Source of the DNA: Pollutimonas sp036675275
Lineage (GTDB): Bacteria; Pseudomonadota; Gammaproteobacteria; Burkholderiales; Burkholderiaceae_B
Assembly: GCA_036675275.1 (NCBI GenBank)
Contig: JAKFFG010000026.1
Coordinates: 124,001 to 188,000, forward strand
Reading direction: 5' to 3'
Length of the DNA stretch: 64,000 nucleotides
In this document: positions 9,156 through 17,256 of the stretch, piece by piece
Layout: the number at the start of each line of letters is the position of its first letter
Position numbering within the stretch: the stretch's first letter is position 1
Notes under the pieces: generated by a model
What the model was told of the DNA's origin: nothing
What the model saw: only the letters and a program-made list of their open reading frames with translations
Databases searched by the model: none
Program-made: the position numbers and the translations under genes

Positions 9156-9282
9156 ATTCGTTTCTCCATCATCATGTCGGTTGGAGTCTATAGGATTTTC
9201 GCTCGACAGACTGTAAGCACGTGTCAAGAGTTCGGGTATAGTACCTTCGTCAAAAGCAAAACAACAATGGTGGAGACGCTTC

Positions 9283-10401
9283 ATGCACATAGGAATCCCG
9301 CGGGAACGCCTGTCCGGCGAGGCGCGCGTTGCCGCAACGCCCGAAACCGTAAAAAAGTACCTGGCCAACAACCATACGGTGACGGTGGAACAAGGCGCCG
9401 GCGCTGCGGCCCACTACCCTGACGAAGCCTATGTCCAGGCCGGAGCGCAACTGGTGGACGCCGCCCAGGCCCTGGGCGCCGACATTGTGCTCAAAGTACG
9501 GGCCCCGGACGCACAAGAGCGCCAGCACATCAAACGCGGCGCCGTCCTGATCGGCATGCTCGATCCTTTCGATGCAGCCGGTATCGCCGCCTTGGCGGAA
9601 ACAGGCGTGACTGCATTCGCGCTCGAAGCCGCGCCGCGCATCACGCGCGCGCAAAGCCTCGACGTGCTGTCCTCGCAAGCGAACCTGGCCGGCTACAAGG
9701 CAGTGCTGCTGGCGGCCAACCAATACGGCCGCCTGATACCCATGATGATGACGGCAGCCGGCACCCTCAAGGCCGGCCGCGTCGTGGTGCTGGGTGCAGG
9801 CGTCGCAGGCCTGCAGGCCATTGCCACCGCCAAGCGCCTGGGGGCCGTGGTTGAAGCATCCGATGTGCGCCCTGCCGCCAAAGAGCAAATCGAATCGCTG
9901 GGGGCCAAGTTCATTGATGTTCCGTTCGAAACCGATGAAGAGCGCGAAATCGCACAGGGCGTAGGCGGCTATGCCCGTCCCATGCCGGCCGCATGGATGG
10001 CGCGACAGGCCGCCCTGGTGGCCGAACGGTGCCGCCAGGCCGACATCGTGATCAGCACGGCGCTGATTCCAGGGCGTCCCGCCCCCGTGCTTATCAGCGC
10101 CGAAACCGTGCAAGGCATGAAGCCGGGCTCTGTCATCGTCGACCTGGCGGTGGAGCGCGGCGGCAACTGCCCTCTGTCGGAAAAGGACAAAGTCGTTGAA
10201 AAGCACGGCGTCACATTGATCGGCTACAGCAACCTGCCGGCCATGGTCGCTACCGACGCCTCGGCACTGTATGCGCGCAATGTACTGGACTTCATGAAGC
10301 TCATCGCCAACGCCGAGGGCCAGCTTGCCATACAACAAGACGACGAAATCATCACTGCCTGCCTCATGTGCGCGGACGGCAACGTACTAAGGAGCGCCTG
10401 A
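9283..10401 (+). CDS. pntAA: NAD(P) transhydrogenase subunit alpha, part 1
   Basis: First subunit of the proton-translocating transhydrogenase that uses the proton gradient to reduce NADP+ with NADH. The 372 residues cover only the soluble NAD(H)-binding domain I: the alanine-dehydrogenase-like start MHIGIPRERLSGEARVAATP and the Rossmann motif VLGAGVAGLQAIATAKRLGA followed by EASDVRP. There is no membrane part, showing the split three-gene arrangement. Its stop overlaps the pntAB start by one base (TGATG). Confidence 0.96.
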   Translation: MHIGIPRERLSGEARVAATPETVKKYLANNHTVTVEQGAGAAAHYPDEAYVQAGAQLVDAAQALGADIVLKVRAPDAQERQHIKRGAVLIGMLDPFDAAGIAALAETGVTAFALEAAPRITRAQSLDVLSSQANLAGYKAVLLAANQYGRLIPMMMTAAGTLKAGRVVVLGAGVAGLQAIATAKRLGAVVEASDVRPAAKEQIESLGAKFIDVPFETDEEREIAQGVGGYARPMPAAWMARQAALVAERCRQADIVISTALIPGRPAPVLISAETVQGMKPGSVIVDLAVERGGNCPLSEKDKVVEKHGVTLIGYSNLPAMVATDASALYARNVLDFMKLIANAEGQLAIQQDDEIITACLMCADGNVLRSA

Positions 10402-10715
10402 TGGAAGCCGTTAGCCCCACCCTCATCAACTTCATCATCTTTGTACTCGCCATTTACGTAGGTTTTCATGTCGTCTGGAACGTCACGCCGGCCCTGCATA
10501 CGCCGCTCATGGCGGTCACCAACGCCATTTCGGCCATCGTCATCGTGGGCGCCATGCTGGCGGCCGCACTGACCGAAAGCAGCCTGGCGCGCTACATGGG
10601 GGTTTTTGCCGTGGCACTGGCCGCGGTCAACGTCTTCGGGGGGTTCCTGGTGACGCGCCGCATGCTGGAAATGTTCAAGAAAAAAGACAAGAAACCAGCG
10701 GGAGACAAAGCATGA
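10401..10715 (+). CDS. pntAB: NAD(P) transhydrogenase subunit alpha, part 2
   Basis: Small membrane subunit (104 residues) carrying part of the proton channel (domain II). Three hydrophobic helices are visible: LINFIIFVLAIYVGFHVVW, AVTNAISAIVIVGAMLAAAL and YMGVFAVALAAVNVFGGFLV, the last ending in the family motif TRRMLEMFKKK. The start at 10401 follows GGAGCGCCTG and shares one base with the pntAA stop. It overlaps pntB by four bases (ATGA), so all three subunits should be made together. Confidence 0.95.
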   Translation: MEAVSPTLINFIIFVLAIYVGFHVVWNVTPALHTPLMAVTNAISAIVIVGAMLAAALTESSLARYMGVFAVALAAVNVFGGFLVTRRMLEMFKKKDKKPAGDKA

Positions 10716-12148
10716 TTTCGGTCAATCTGGTCACGATGTTTTACCTGATCGCGTCGGTATGCTTCATCCAGGCGCTCAAAGGTCTGTCGCACCCCACCAC
10801 GTCGCGTCGCGGCAATGCGTTCGGCATGGTGGGCATGGCCATCGCTGTGCTGACCACGGCGGCACTCATTGTCAGCCTGACTGCCGAAGGGAAAACCGCC
10901 ATGGGGCTGGGCTGGGTGCTGCTTGGCCTGTTGGTGGGCGGCACCGTCGGAACCGTCATGGCCCGACGGGTCGAAATGACCAAAATGCCTGAACTGGTTG
11001 CCTTCATGCACAGCATGATAGGTCTGGCCGCCGTCGCCATTGCGGTCGCCGTCGTGGCCGAGCCGCACGCTTTCAACATCGCGGCGCCCAGGGCGCCCAT
11101 ACCAGTGGGCAACCGCCTGGAACTGTTCATCGGCACCTTCGTCGGCGCCATTACCTTTTCCGGCTCCGTCATCGCCTTCGGCAAGCTCTCCGGCAAGTAC
11201 AAGTTCCGTCTTTTCCAGGGTGCACCCGTCGTATTCCGTGGCCAGCATATGGTCAACCTCGTGCTGGCCCTGGCCATGCTGGGCTGCGGCCTGTGGTTCA
11301 TGGCCACGCAGTTGTGGCTGCCGTTCATCATCATGACCGTGCTGGCATTTGTGCTGGGCGTGCTCATCATCATCCCGATAGGCGGCGCCGACATGCCGGT
11401 GGTGGTGTCCATGCTCAACAGCTACTCGGGCTGGGCGGCCGCCGGCATCGGCTTTTCGCTGAACAACCCCATGCTGATCATTGCCGGCTCACTGGTTGGA
11501 TCATCCGGGGCCATCCTGTCCTACATCATGTGCAAGGCCATGAACAGGTCCTTCTTCAACGTGATCCTGGGCGGCTTTGGTGCGGCGCCCGGTTCGGCCG
11601 CAGGGGCGGACCAGGCCCAGCGCAATGTCAGGTCGGGCAGTCCAGACGATGCCGCCTTCCTCATGAGCAATGCCGAGTCGGTCACGATCGTTCCGGGCTA
11701 CGGCCTTGCCGTGGCGCGCGCACAGCACGCCCTTAAAGAGCTGGCCGAAAAACTCACCGCCAACGGCGTAACTGTCAAATACGCCATTCACCCTGTTGCG
11801 GGGCGCATGCCAGGCCACATGAATGTGCTGCTGGCCGAAGCAGAAGTCCCTTATGACCAGGTCTTCGAGATGGACGACATCAACAGCGAGTTCGGGCAGA
11901 CCGACGTCGTGCTGGTGCTGGGCGCCAACGATGTGGTCAACCCGGCCGCGAAAAACGATCCAGCCTCACCCATTGCCGGCATGCCCATACTCGAAGCCTA
12001 CAAGGCGCGCACCGTCATCGTGAACAAGCGGTCCATGGCGGCGGGCTACGCCGGCCTGGACAACGAGTTGTTCTACATGGACAAGACCATGATGGTGTTC
12101 GGCGATGCCAAGAAGGTCATCGAAGATATGGTCAAGGCCGTCGAATAG
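10712..12148 (+). CDS. pntB: NAD(P) transhydrogenase subunit beta
   Basis: The beta subunit (478 residues) has an N-terminal membrane half of eight or nine helices (domain II) and a C-terminal NADP(H)-binding domain III. In the latter, PGYGLAVARAQHALKEL, HPVAGRMPGHMNVLLAEA, VLVLGANDVVNPAA and VIVNKRSMAAGYAGLDNELF are the classical NADP-site segments. Overlap with pntAB (ATGA) supports one operon, pntAA-pntAB-pntB. It is convergent with the aldehyde dehydrogenase gene, with a 10-bp inverted repeat at the junction. Confidence 0.97.
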   Translation: MISVNLVTMFYLIASVCFIQALKGLSHPTTSRRGNAFGMVGMAIAVLTTAALIVSLTAEGKTAMGLGWVLLGLLVGGTVGTVMARRVEMTKMPELVAFMHSMIGLAAVAIAVAVVAEPHAFNIAAPRAPIPVGNRLELFIGTFVGAITFSGSVIAFGKLSGKYKFRLFQGAPVVFRGQHMVNLVLALAMLGCGLWFMATQLWLPFIIMTVLAFVLGVLIIIPIGGADMPVVVSMLNSYSGWAAAGIGFSLNNPMLIIAGSLVGSSGAILSYIMCKAMNRSFFNVILGGFGAAPGSAAGADQAQRNVRSGSPDDAAFLMSNAESVTIVPGYGLAVARAQHALKELAEKLTANGVTVKYAIHPVAGRMPGHMNVLLAEAEVPYDQVFEMDDINSEFGQTDVVLVLGANDVVNPAAKNDPASPIAGMPILEAYKARTVIVNKRSMAAGYAGLDNELFYMDKTMMVFGDAKKVIEDMVKAVE

Positions 12149-12160
12149 CCCGAAGGCAGC

Positions 12161-12191
12161 GGAATCAAGTGCCAGTGCCGAACTTGATTCC
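12161..12191. other. Inverted repeat at pntB/amaB convergent junction
   Basis: GGAATCAAGT at 12161-12170 and ACTTGATTCC at 12182-12191 form a perfect 10-bp stem with an 11-base loop. It begins 13 bases after the pntB stop and includes the last codons and stop of the aldehyde dehydrogenase. There is no T-run on either side, so it is not a canonical intrinsic terminator. Confidence 0.7.
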
Positions 12192-13670
12192 CTGCGCCAA
12201 AGGCAGCTCGCGCGAATAATTGATCGTATTGGTAGCCCGGCGCATATACGCCTTCCAGGCATCCGAGCCCGACTCGCGCCCGCCGCCGGTTTCCTTTTCG
12301 CCGCCAAAGGCGCCGCCGATCTCGGCTCCCGACGTACCGATATTTACATTGGCTATACCGCAATCCGATCCCGCCGGCGACATGAACCATTCCGCTTCGC
12401 GCAGGTCGTTGGTGAATACTGCTGACGACAGGCCCTGGGGCACGTCGTTCTGCATTCGAACTGCATCTTCAAAATGCTCGTAACGCATGACATACAGAAT
12501 GGGCGCAAAAGTCTCCTGGCAGACTAGCTCGGTTTGCGCCGGCATCTCGACCAGGGCAGGCGCCACATACCATCCATTGGGGTACTGTTCGGCCAGGCGG
12601 CGCTCTCCGCCCATTACCCTGCCACCTTGCTGACGCGCCTTTTCCAGGGCGGCTTGCATGTCCTCGTACGCAGCGCGATCGATAAGCGGACCGACAAGGG
12701 TATCGGCCGCTAGCGGGTTGCCTATACGCGCACTGTCGTAGGCCTGCTTTAGACGCGCCACAAGCTCATCGGCCACACTTTCATGAACAATCAGGCGACG
12801 GGTACTTGTGCAGCGCTGCCCAGCCGTGCCCACTGCCCCAAAAAGGATTCCGCGCAAGGCCATGTCGAGGTCGGCCGATGGCGCCACGATAATGGCATTG
12901 TTGCCACCCAGCTCCAGCAGGCACCGGCCGAACCGCGCAGCCACAATGGGAGCGAGGTCCCGGCCCATGCGGGTCGAGCCGGTAGCGGACACCAGCGCAG
13001 CCCGATGATGAGCAGCCAGCGCGCCCCCGATTTCCCTGCCGCCGACCAATACTTGGGACAAGTCCGCCGGCGCGGCGCCAAACTTTGCAAGGGCCCGCTC
13101 GAACAGCGCCTGACAGGCCATTGCCGTAAGCGGCGTCTTCTCGGACGGTTTCCACACCACGGCATTGCCGCATACGATGGCCAGGGCAGTATTCCAGGAC
13201 CACACGGCAACGGGAAAATTGAACGCCGAAATGACACCCACCACGCCCAGGGGATGCCAGGTTTCCATCATGCGATGGCCTGCACGTTCCGAGGCAATAG
13301 TCAGGCCGTACAACTGGCGCGACAAGCCTACCGCGAAATCGCAAATATCGATCATTTCCTGGACTTCGCCTTCTCCTTCCGCCAGGATCTTGCCAGCTTC
13401 AATCGATACAAGCCGCCCTAGCGCCGCTTTGTTCGCACGGAGTTCATCGCCCAGAAGACGCAGCAGCTCGCCGCGACGAGGGGCGGGTACGGTACGCCAG
13501 GCCATGAAGGCCTGGTGAGCGGCTTCTATGGCCGAACAGGCGTCTTCTGGCGTGTGCTCTCGCACTTTCGCGATCTCTTCTCCGTCCACAGGCGAGCGCA
13601 CCACAAGGCTGCCTGCTCGCAAACTGGCGGCGTCCAGGCCAAAAGATTTCAACAGTTCATCAATGTTCAT
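12165..13670 (-). CDS. amaB: ALDH7-family dehydrogenase, probable piperideine-6-carboxylate dehydrogenase
   Basis: NAD(P)-dependent aldehyde dehydrogenase of the antiquitin (ALDH7) group, 501 residues. Family members oxidise alpha-aminoadipate semialdehyde/piperideine-6-carboxylate to aminoadipate in lysine or pipecolate breakdown. Catalytic residues visible are N151 (SAFNFPVAVW), K174 (VVWKPSEK), E253 (LLELGGNN) and C287 (GQRCTSTRRL); the LELGGNNAIIV and RLIVHESV segments are typical of ALDH7. It is divergent from a pyrroline/piperideine-2-carboxylate reductase-like gene, and the two enzymes would act two steps apart in the same route, which supports the AmaB assignment. Substrate remains inferred. 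Confidence 0.85.
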   Translation of the reverse strand: MNIDELLKSFGLDAASLRAGSLVVRSPVDGEEIAKVREHTPEDACSAIEAAHQAFMAWRTVPAPRRGELLRLLGDELRANKAALGRLVSIEAGKILAEGEGEVQEMIDICDFAVGLSRQLYGLTIASERAGHRMMETWHPLGVVGVISAFNFPVAVWSWNTALAIVCGNAVVWKPSEKTPLTAMACQALFERALAKFGAAPADLSQVLVGGREIGGALAAHHRAALVSATGSTRMGRDLAPIVAARFGRCLLELGGNNAIIVAPSADLDMALRGILFGAVGTAGQRCTSTRRLIVHESVADELVARLKQAYDSARIGNPLAADTLVGPLIDRAAYEDMQAALEKARQQGGRVMGGERRLAEQYPNGWYVAPALVEMPAQTELVCQETFAPILYVMRYEHFEDAVRMQNDVPQGLSSAVFTNDLREAEWFMSPAGSDCGIANVNIGTSGAEIGGAFGGEKETGGGRESGSDAWKAYMRRATNTINYSRELPLAQGIKFGTGT

Positions 13671-13794
13671 TCCGGTCTCCTGAGCAATACACCCGCATCC
13701 GCATTGCGGCCAAGCGCAATACTATAATCGTCGAGCCGCCACAGCGCCCGAGCTGGCAGCATGCCGACATCAACGTTACCTACAGCGAGCCTTC

Positions 13795-14703
13795 ATGACC
13801 AGCCCTTCGATTAATGTCTTCAATGCCGAACAAACTGCCGGGCTACTGGACTTTTCCGCACTGGTGGATGAACTGACGATCGCCGCCGCCGAGTATGCCA
13901 GCGGTGCCATCCACGCGCCGGAGCGCCAGGTCGTACCGTTTCCACAGGGCGGTGTCATGCTTTCCATGCCCGCCACCGCCCCGGACATCGGCATTCACAA
14001 GCTCGTCAACGTTGTGCCCGAGAATCGCCTGCGCAATCTACGCACTATAAATGGGATTGTCTCGGCCTACGATGGCCAGACCGGACGCGAGCTGTTCGTA
14101 CTCGATGGGCCGACCGTAACGGCGCGGCGCACAGCGGCAGTATCCATGCTGGGCCTGCAGACCTTTCTGCCCCATGCTCCGCGACGCGTAGCGCTTATCG
14201 GTACAGGCACGCAGGCAAGCGGCCATATCATGGCGTTGGCGTCCATCTATCCCGGCCTGCGAGTCCTTGCGGTCGGTACAAGCCCGGAAAAAGCGCAAAC
14301 CTTTGCCGACCTGCACCGCGACCTGCCCCTGGAGATCGAGGCCGCCACTGAAGTGGCCGACGACGCGGAGGCAATCATCACACTGACCACAAGTGCCAAG
14401 CCTGTTTACATGCGGCCGGCCAGGGCCGGGGTTCTTGTGATCGGCGTAGGCGCTTTCAAGCCCGAACTCGCGGAGATCGGCCCAACCACCCTGATGGGCA
14501 GCCAGATCTATGTCGACGATCGGGCCGGCGCCCGGCACGAGGCCGGCGACCTGATTCAGGCAAATGTGGACTGGACGGCGTTGCGGTCATTGGCCGACGC
14601 GCTGGCAGGCGGAGTTCGCCACGACGAACCCATCGTGTTCAAGACGGTAGGATGCGCAGCATGGGACTTGGCCGCCGCCCGCTGCGCATTGCGCGTAATT
14701 TAA
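13795..14703 (+). CDS. Ornithine cyclodeaminase family reductase, probable pyrroline/piperideine-2-carboxylate reductase
   Basis: A 302-residue member of the ornithine cyclodeaminase/mu-crystallin family. The Rossmann motif is VALIGTGTQASGHIMAL (about residues 138-154). HKLVNVVPENR and LDGPTVTARRTAAVSMLG are substrate-site segments typical of the group that reduces delta-1-pyrroline-2-carboxylate and delta-1-piperideine-2-carboxylate to L-proline and L-pipecolate. The divergent ALDH7 gene, 124 bases away, suits a D-lysine to pipecolate to aminoadipate route. The oxidase that would convert pipecolate to piperideine-6-carboxylate is not in the window. True ornithine cyclodeaminase is a less likely alternative. 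Confidence 0.82.
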   Translation: MTSPSINVFNAEQTAGLLDFSALVDELTIAAAEYASGAIHAPERQVVPFPQGGVMLSMPATAPDIGIHKLVNVVPENRLRNLRTINGIVSAYDGQTGRELFVLDGPTVTARRTAAVSMLGLQTFLPHAPRRVALIGTGTQASGHIMALASIYPGLRVLAVGTSPEKAQTFADLHRDLPLEIEAATEVADDAEAIITLTTSAKPVYMRPARAGVLVIGVGAFKPELAEIGPTTLMGSQIYVDDRAGARHEAGDLIQANVDWTALRSLADALAGGVRHDEPIVFKTVGCAAWDLAAARCALRVI

Positions 14704-14791
14704 TCTTCACGAATACCGCTCATAATCGGGTAGACTACGCTCACCGAAGCACGCGGGCCCTTGCTGCTTATTTCCGAAACAGTTACCAAAA

Positions 14792-15553
14792 ATGTCTACT
14801 GCTACTACTGGTATCCACGATGGCGAGGAAGACCCCTTCCTGGTTACTTCCCATTTAGAAATTCACTCGCTGCTGCGGTCCATAGCGACAAAAGGCGCTC
14901 TTCTGCGCATGCAGATCGAGGGCCGGGCGGTCGCCATCGTCACGACCATACTCGATGTTGATGCCGACGGCGGCGTTTTTATCGTCGACAACTCTGCCGA
15001 AGAAGACTTCAATCGGCGCGTCGTAAATGCCGACAACGTAATGTTTGAAACTGCCCTGGATAAAATCCGGATCGAGTTTTGCGTAGGCAAGATGGAGTCC
15101 TGCATGCAGGATGGCCGGCCCGCACTGCGGGCTTTTTTCCCGGAAAGCATCAATCGCATACAGCGCCGTGAATACTATCGCGTAGAAATCCCGGTAAGCA
15201 ATCGGGCCACATGCATCATCCCTACACCCGAAAACAAGGAAACAAAGCAAGTCAGTCTTGAAATCAAAGACATCAGCGCCGGCGGGATTTCCGTACTGGA
15301 CAACAACCGCGCGCTGGACAACACGCTGCACACCTTTTTCAGGGCGTGCAAACTTGATCTTCCCGAAGCCGGCACAGTCCTTACCGACTTGCAAGTCGTT
15401 CGGTCGCAGGACGAAACGCTGGTCAATGGAAAACCGTCGCGTTCGCTGGGGCTTGCATTCATCAACTTGTCCAACCCCATGAATTTCATTGTTCAGCAAT
15501 ACATAGGCAAACTCGAACGCAAGCTCAATGCGAAGCGGCGAGGGTTCGAGTAA
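14792..15553 (+). CDS. ycgR: Flagellar brake protein YcgR (PilZ domain)
   Basis: A cyclic-di-GMP receptor that slows flagellar rotation. The 253 residues comprise an N-terminal YcgR domain (about 15-115) and a C-terminal PilZ domain. The c-di-GMP site is complete: R126-EYY-R130 in the RxxxR element (QRREYYR) and DISAGG at 160-165 (D/NxSxxG). No flagellar genes are nearby, so it acts in trans. A short gap of 14 bases to the following ABC ATPase gene suggests cotranscription. Confidence 0.9.
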   Translation: MSTATTGIHDGEEDPFLVTSHLEIHSLLRSIATKGALLRMQIEGRAVAIVTTILDVDADGGVFIVDNSAEEDFNRRVVNADNVMFETALDKIRIEFCVGKMESCMQDGRPALRAFFPESINRIQRREYYRVEIPVSNRATCIIPTPENKETKQVSLEIKDISAGGISVLDNNRALDNTLHTFFRACKLDLPEAGTVLTDLQVVRSQDETLVNGKPSRSLGLAFINLSNPMNFIVQQYIGKLERKLNAKRRGFE

Positions 15554-15567
15554 GAAAGCCCAAGGAC

Positions 15568-16182
15568 ATGATACGCATCGACAATCTCAGCAAGCGCTAT
15601 GGCAACCATCTTGTATTCCAGGGGCTGACTCATGTATTCCCGCCTGGATGTGTGGCGCTATGCGAAGAAGACAGCACCGGCAAATCCAGCTTGCTGGGCA
15701 TCATTGCGGGCGTTATTGCGCCCGATGCGGGCGACGTCTGGATCGACGGGCATTCGTTGACCCACGCGCCGCTGCAAGCCAAAGCCCGCATGGCCTATGT
15801 GCCCGACAATTGTTTGGCATTTCCCTCCCAGACGGGGCGTGGATTACTAGAGCAAGCCGCCTTGGAAAAGAACACAACCCTCGATGATGCCGTGCTCGAT
15901 CTGGCATACCGGCTGGGACTAGAACCGCATCTGGACAAACGTTTTGAACAGATGTCGACGGGTACGCGCCGCAAGGTTTTCCTTACAGCTGCGGCCCTGG
16001 GTGAACCGGCGGTTGTCATCGCTGACGGCCCCAGCAACGGGCTGGACGCGCGGGCTCGTGCCGTGCTTGCCGAACAGTTCAAGACCTGGTCCCGGGATCG
16101 CGTCGTGCTGTTCGCGAGTCACGATTCCGAACTGGTGCAGGCCTGCGGAGCAAATTCCATTAATGTTGCCGAACTGCGCTAA
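15568..16182 (+). CDS. ABC transporter ATP-binding protein with degenerate catalytic motifs
   Basis: A 204-residue ABC-type nucleotide-binding domain alone, with no permease in the window. The A-loop tyrosine (SKRYG, Y11) and H-loop (FASHD, H185) are present. The P-loop reads EEDSTGKS (33-40): the first glycine of GxxxxGKS is Glu. The signature is MSTGT (129-133). Walker B has D153 but the catalytic glutamate position is Gly (ADGPSNGLD, G154). It may bind ATP and hydrolyse it poorly, or rely on a partner. It probably shares an mRNA with ycgR, and its last 23 bases overlap the end of the convergent LysR gene. Confidence 0.82.
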   Translation: MIRIDNLSKRYGNHLVFQGLTHVFPPGCVALCEEDSTGKSSLLGIIAGVIAPDAGDVWIDGHSLTHAPLQAKARMAYVPDNCLAFPSQTGRGLLEQAALEKNTTLDDAVLDLAYRLGLEPHLDKRFEQMSTGTRRKVFLTAAALGEPAVVIADGPSNGLDARARAVLAEQFKTWSRDRVVLFASHDSELVQACGANSINVAELR

Positions 16183-17119
16183 GCGCGGCGTTGCCACCGT
16201 CGCTCAGGACCAGGCGGGCAAAATCGCGTTCCTTGAACTGCTCTATGACAAAATCAACAAATACTCTCGTGCGGGCCGGGAGGAGCTTCTTCGCCGGATA
16301 GTATAAGGACACCGGACCGACGTCTGCCGACCAGCCGGGCAATATCCTTACCAAGGCGCCACTCTGCAGCCAGGGCACGGCGAATGGCATAGGCAGCAAC
16401 GCCACGCCCAACCCCATCAAGGCCGCCTGGCAAATGGCCTCGGGGTCGTCGAAGATGATGCGTGGACGCAGGTCTACCGTGGCAACGTCGCCTGCCGCGT
16501 TGCGCAGCGAATATTGATTGATGCGGCCGGTGTGGCTCGCGCGTCGCACGATGCCGTCGAATGCGGAAAGATCAGACGGACTGCAAGGCTTCTGCTTGTC
16601 CGCCATATACGAGGCAGAGGCCACCGCCACAATGTGGATGCGACCGAGCTCGCGCGCCACCATGCCGGGCTTGAGATCCAGGCCTCCGCCAATGCCCGCA
16701 TCGAAGCCTTCGCCGATCAGATCGACCTGACGATTCTCGAAACGCCAGTCGGGCACGATAGCCGGATAGCGCCGCAGAAATGCATCGAGCAATGGCACCA
16801 TATAACCGCGTCCGAACGCCTGGCCCATGCTGACGCGTAAGGTGCCAGCCGGCTGCCTGTCTTGTTCGGAGACGTCGTTCACCGCGTCTGAAAGCGTAGC
16901 CAGCGCGGCACTGATCTGTTGCAAAAAAAGCTCGCCGCCTTCAGTGAGCGTCAGCTTGCGGGTGCTGCGCTGGAACAGCCGCACACCTAGCGAGGCTTCT
17001 AATTTCGCCACATTTTTACTGACCGCCGCCGGCGTGATCGCGAGCAGGCGCGCAGCCGCCGAGAAGCTGCCATTCTCGGCCGACTTGACGAAGCACTCCA
17101 GGTAACTAAGCGGTTGCAT
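16160..17119 (-). CDS. LysR family transcriptional regulator
   Basis: Typical 319-residue LysR-type regulator. The winged helix-turn-helix is at residues ~3-60 (SFSAAARLLAITPAAVSKNVAKLEASLGVRLFQRSTRKLTLTEGG), followed by the ligand-binding domain. The MarR-like dimer helix and PAGTLRVSMGQAFGRGYMVPLLDAFL segment place it in the CrgA/PecT-like group of LysR proteins that often control neighbouring oxidoreductases. I start at ATG 17119; a TTG at 17137 in frame would lie inside the palindrome proposed as its operator. Divergent from an SDR gene, its likely target. Confidence 0.92.
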   Translation of the reverse strand: MQPLSYLECFVKSAENGSFSAAARLLAITPAAVSKNVAKLEASLGVRLFQRSTRKLTLTEGGELFLQQISAALATLSDAVNDVSEQDRQPAGTLRVSMGQAFGRGYMVPLLDAFLRRYPAIVPDWRFENRQVDLIGEGFDAGIGGGLDLKPGMVARELGRIHIVAVASASYMADKQKPCSPSDLSAFDGIVRRASHTGRINQYSLRNAAGDVATVDLRPRIIFDDPEAICQAALMGLGVALLPMPFAVPWLQSGALVRILPGWSADVGPVSLYYPAKKLLPARTRVFVDFVIEQFKERDFARLVLSDGGNAALSAVRQH

Positions 17120-17127
17120 GACGTCAT

Positions 17128-17146
17128 TTTCAACCAATAGTTGAAA
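17128..17146. promoter_or_regulatory. Candidate LysR operator
   Basis: TTTCAAC-CAATA-GTTGAAA is a perfect 7-bp inverted repeat with a 5-base spacer, containing the T-N11-A pattern of LysR boxes. It lies between the divergent LysR and SDR genes, 8 bases from the chosen LysR start, suiting autoregulation plus control of the SDR gene. Confidence 0.55.
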
Positions 17147-17256
17147 TTAATCCATCTGATTAACGACTACCGGACGTAAAGGAGATTCCGGATACTGACG
17201 GTACTGGACACGGCAGCTGTCCTCATCTGAACCTGAACATCAAGGAGCTTTTCATC

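Noticed and set aside
12783..13421. 212-codon plus-strand frame
   Set aside because: Antisense to the ALDH7 gene, whose catalytic residues are all intact.
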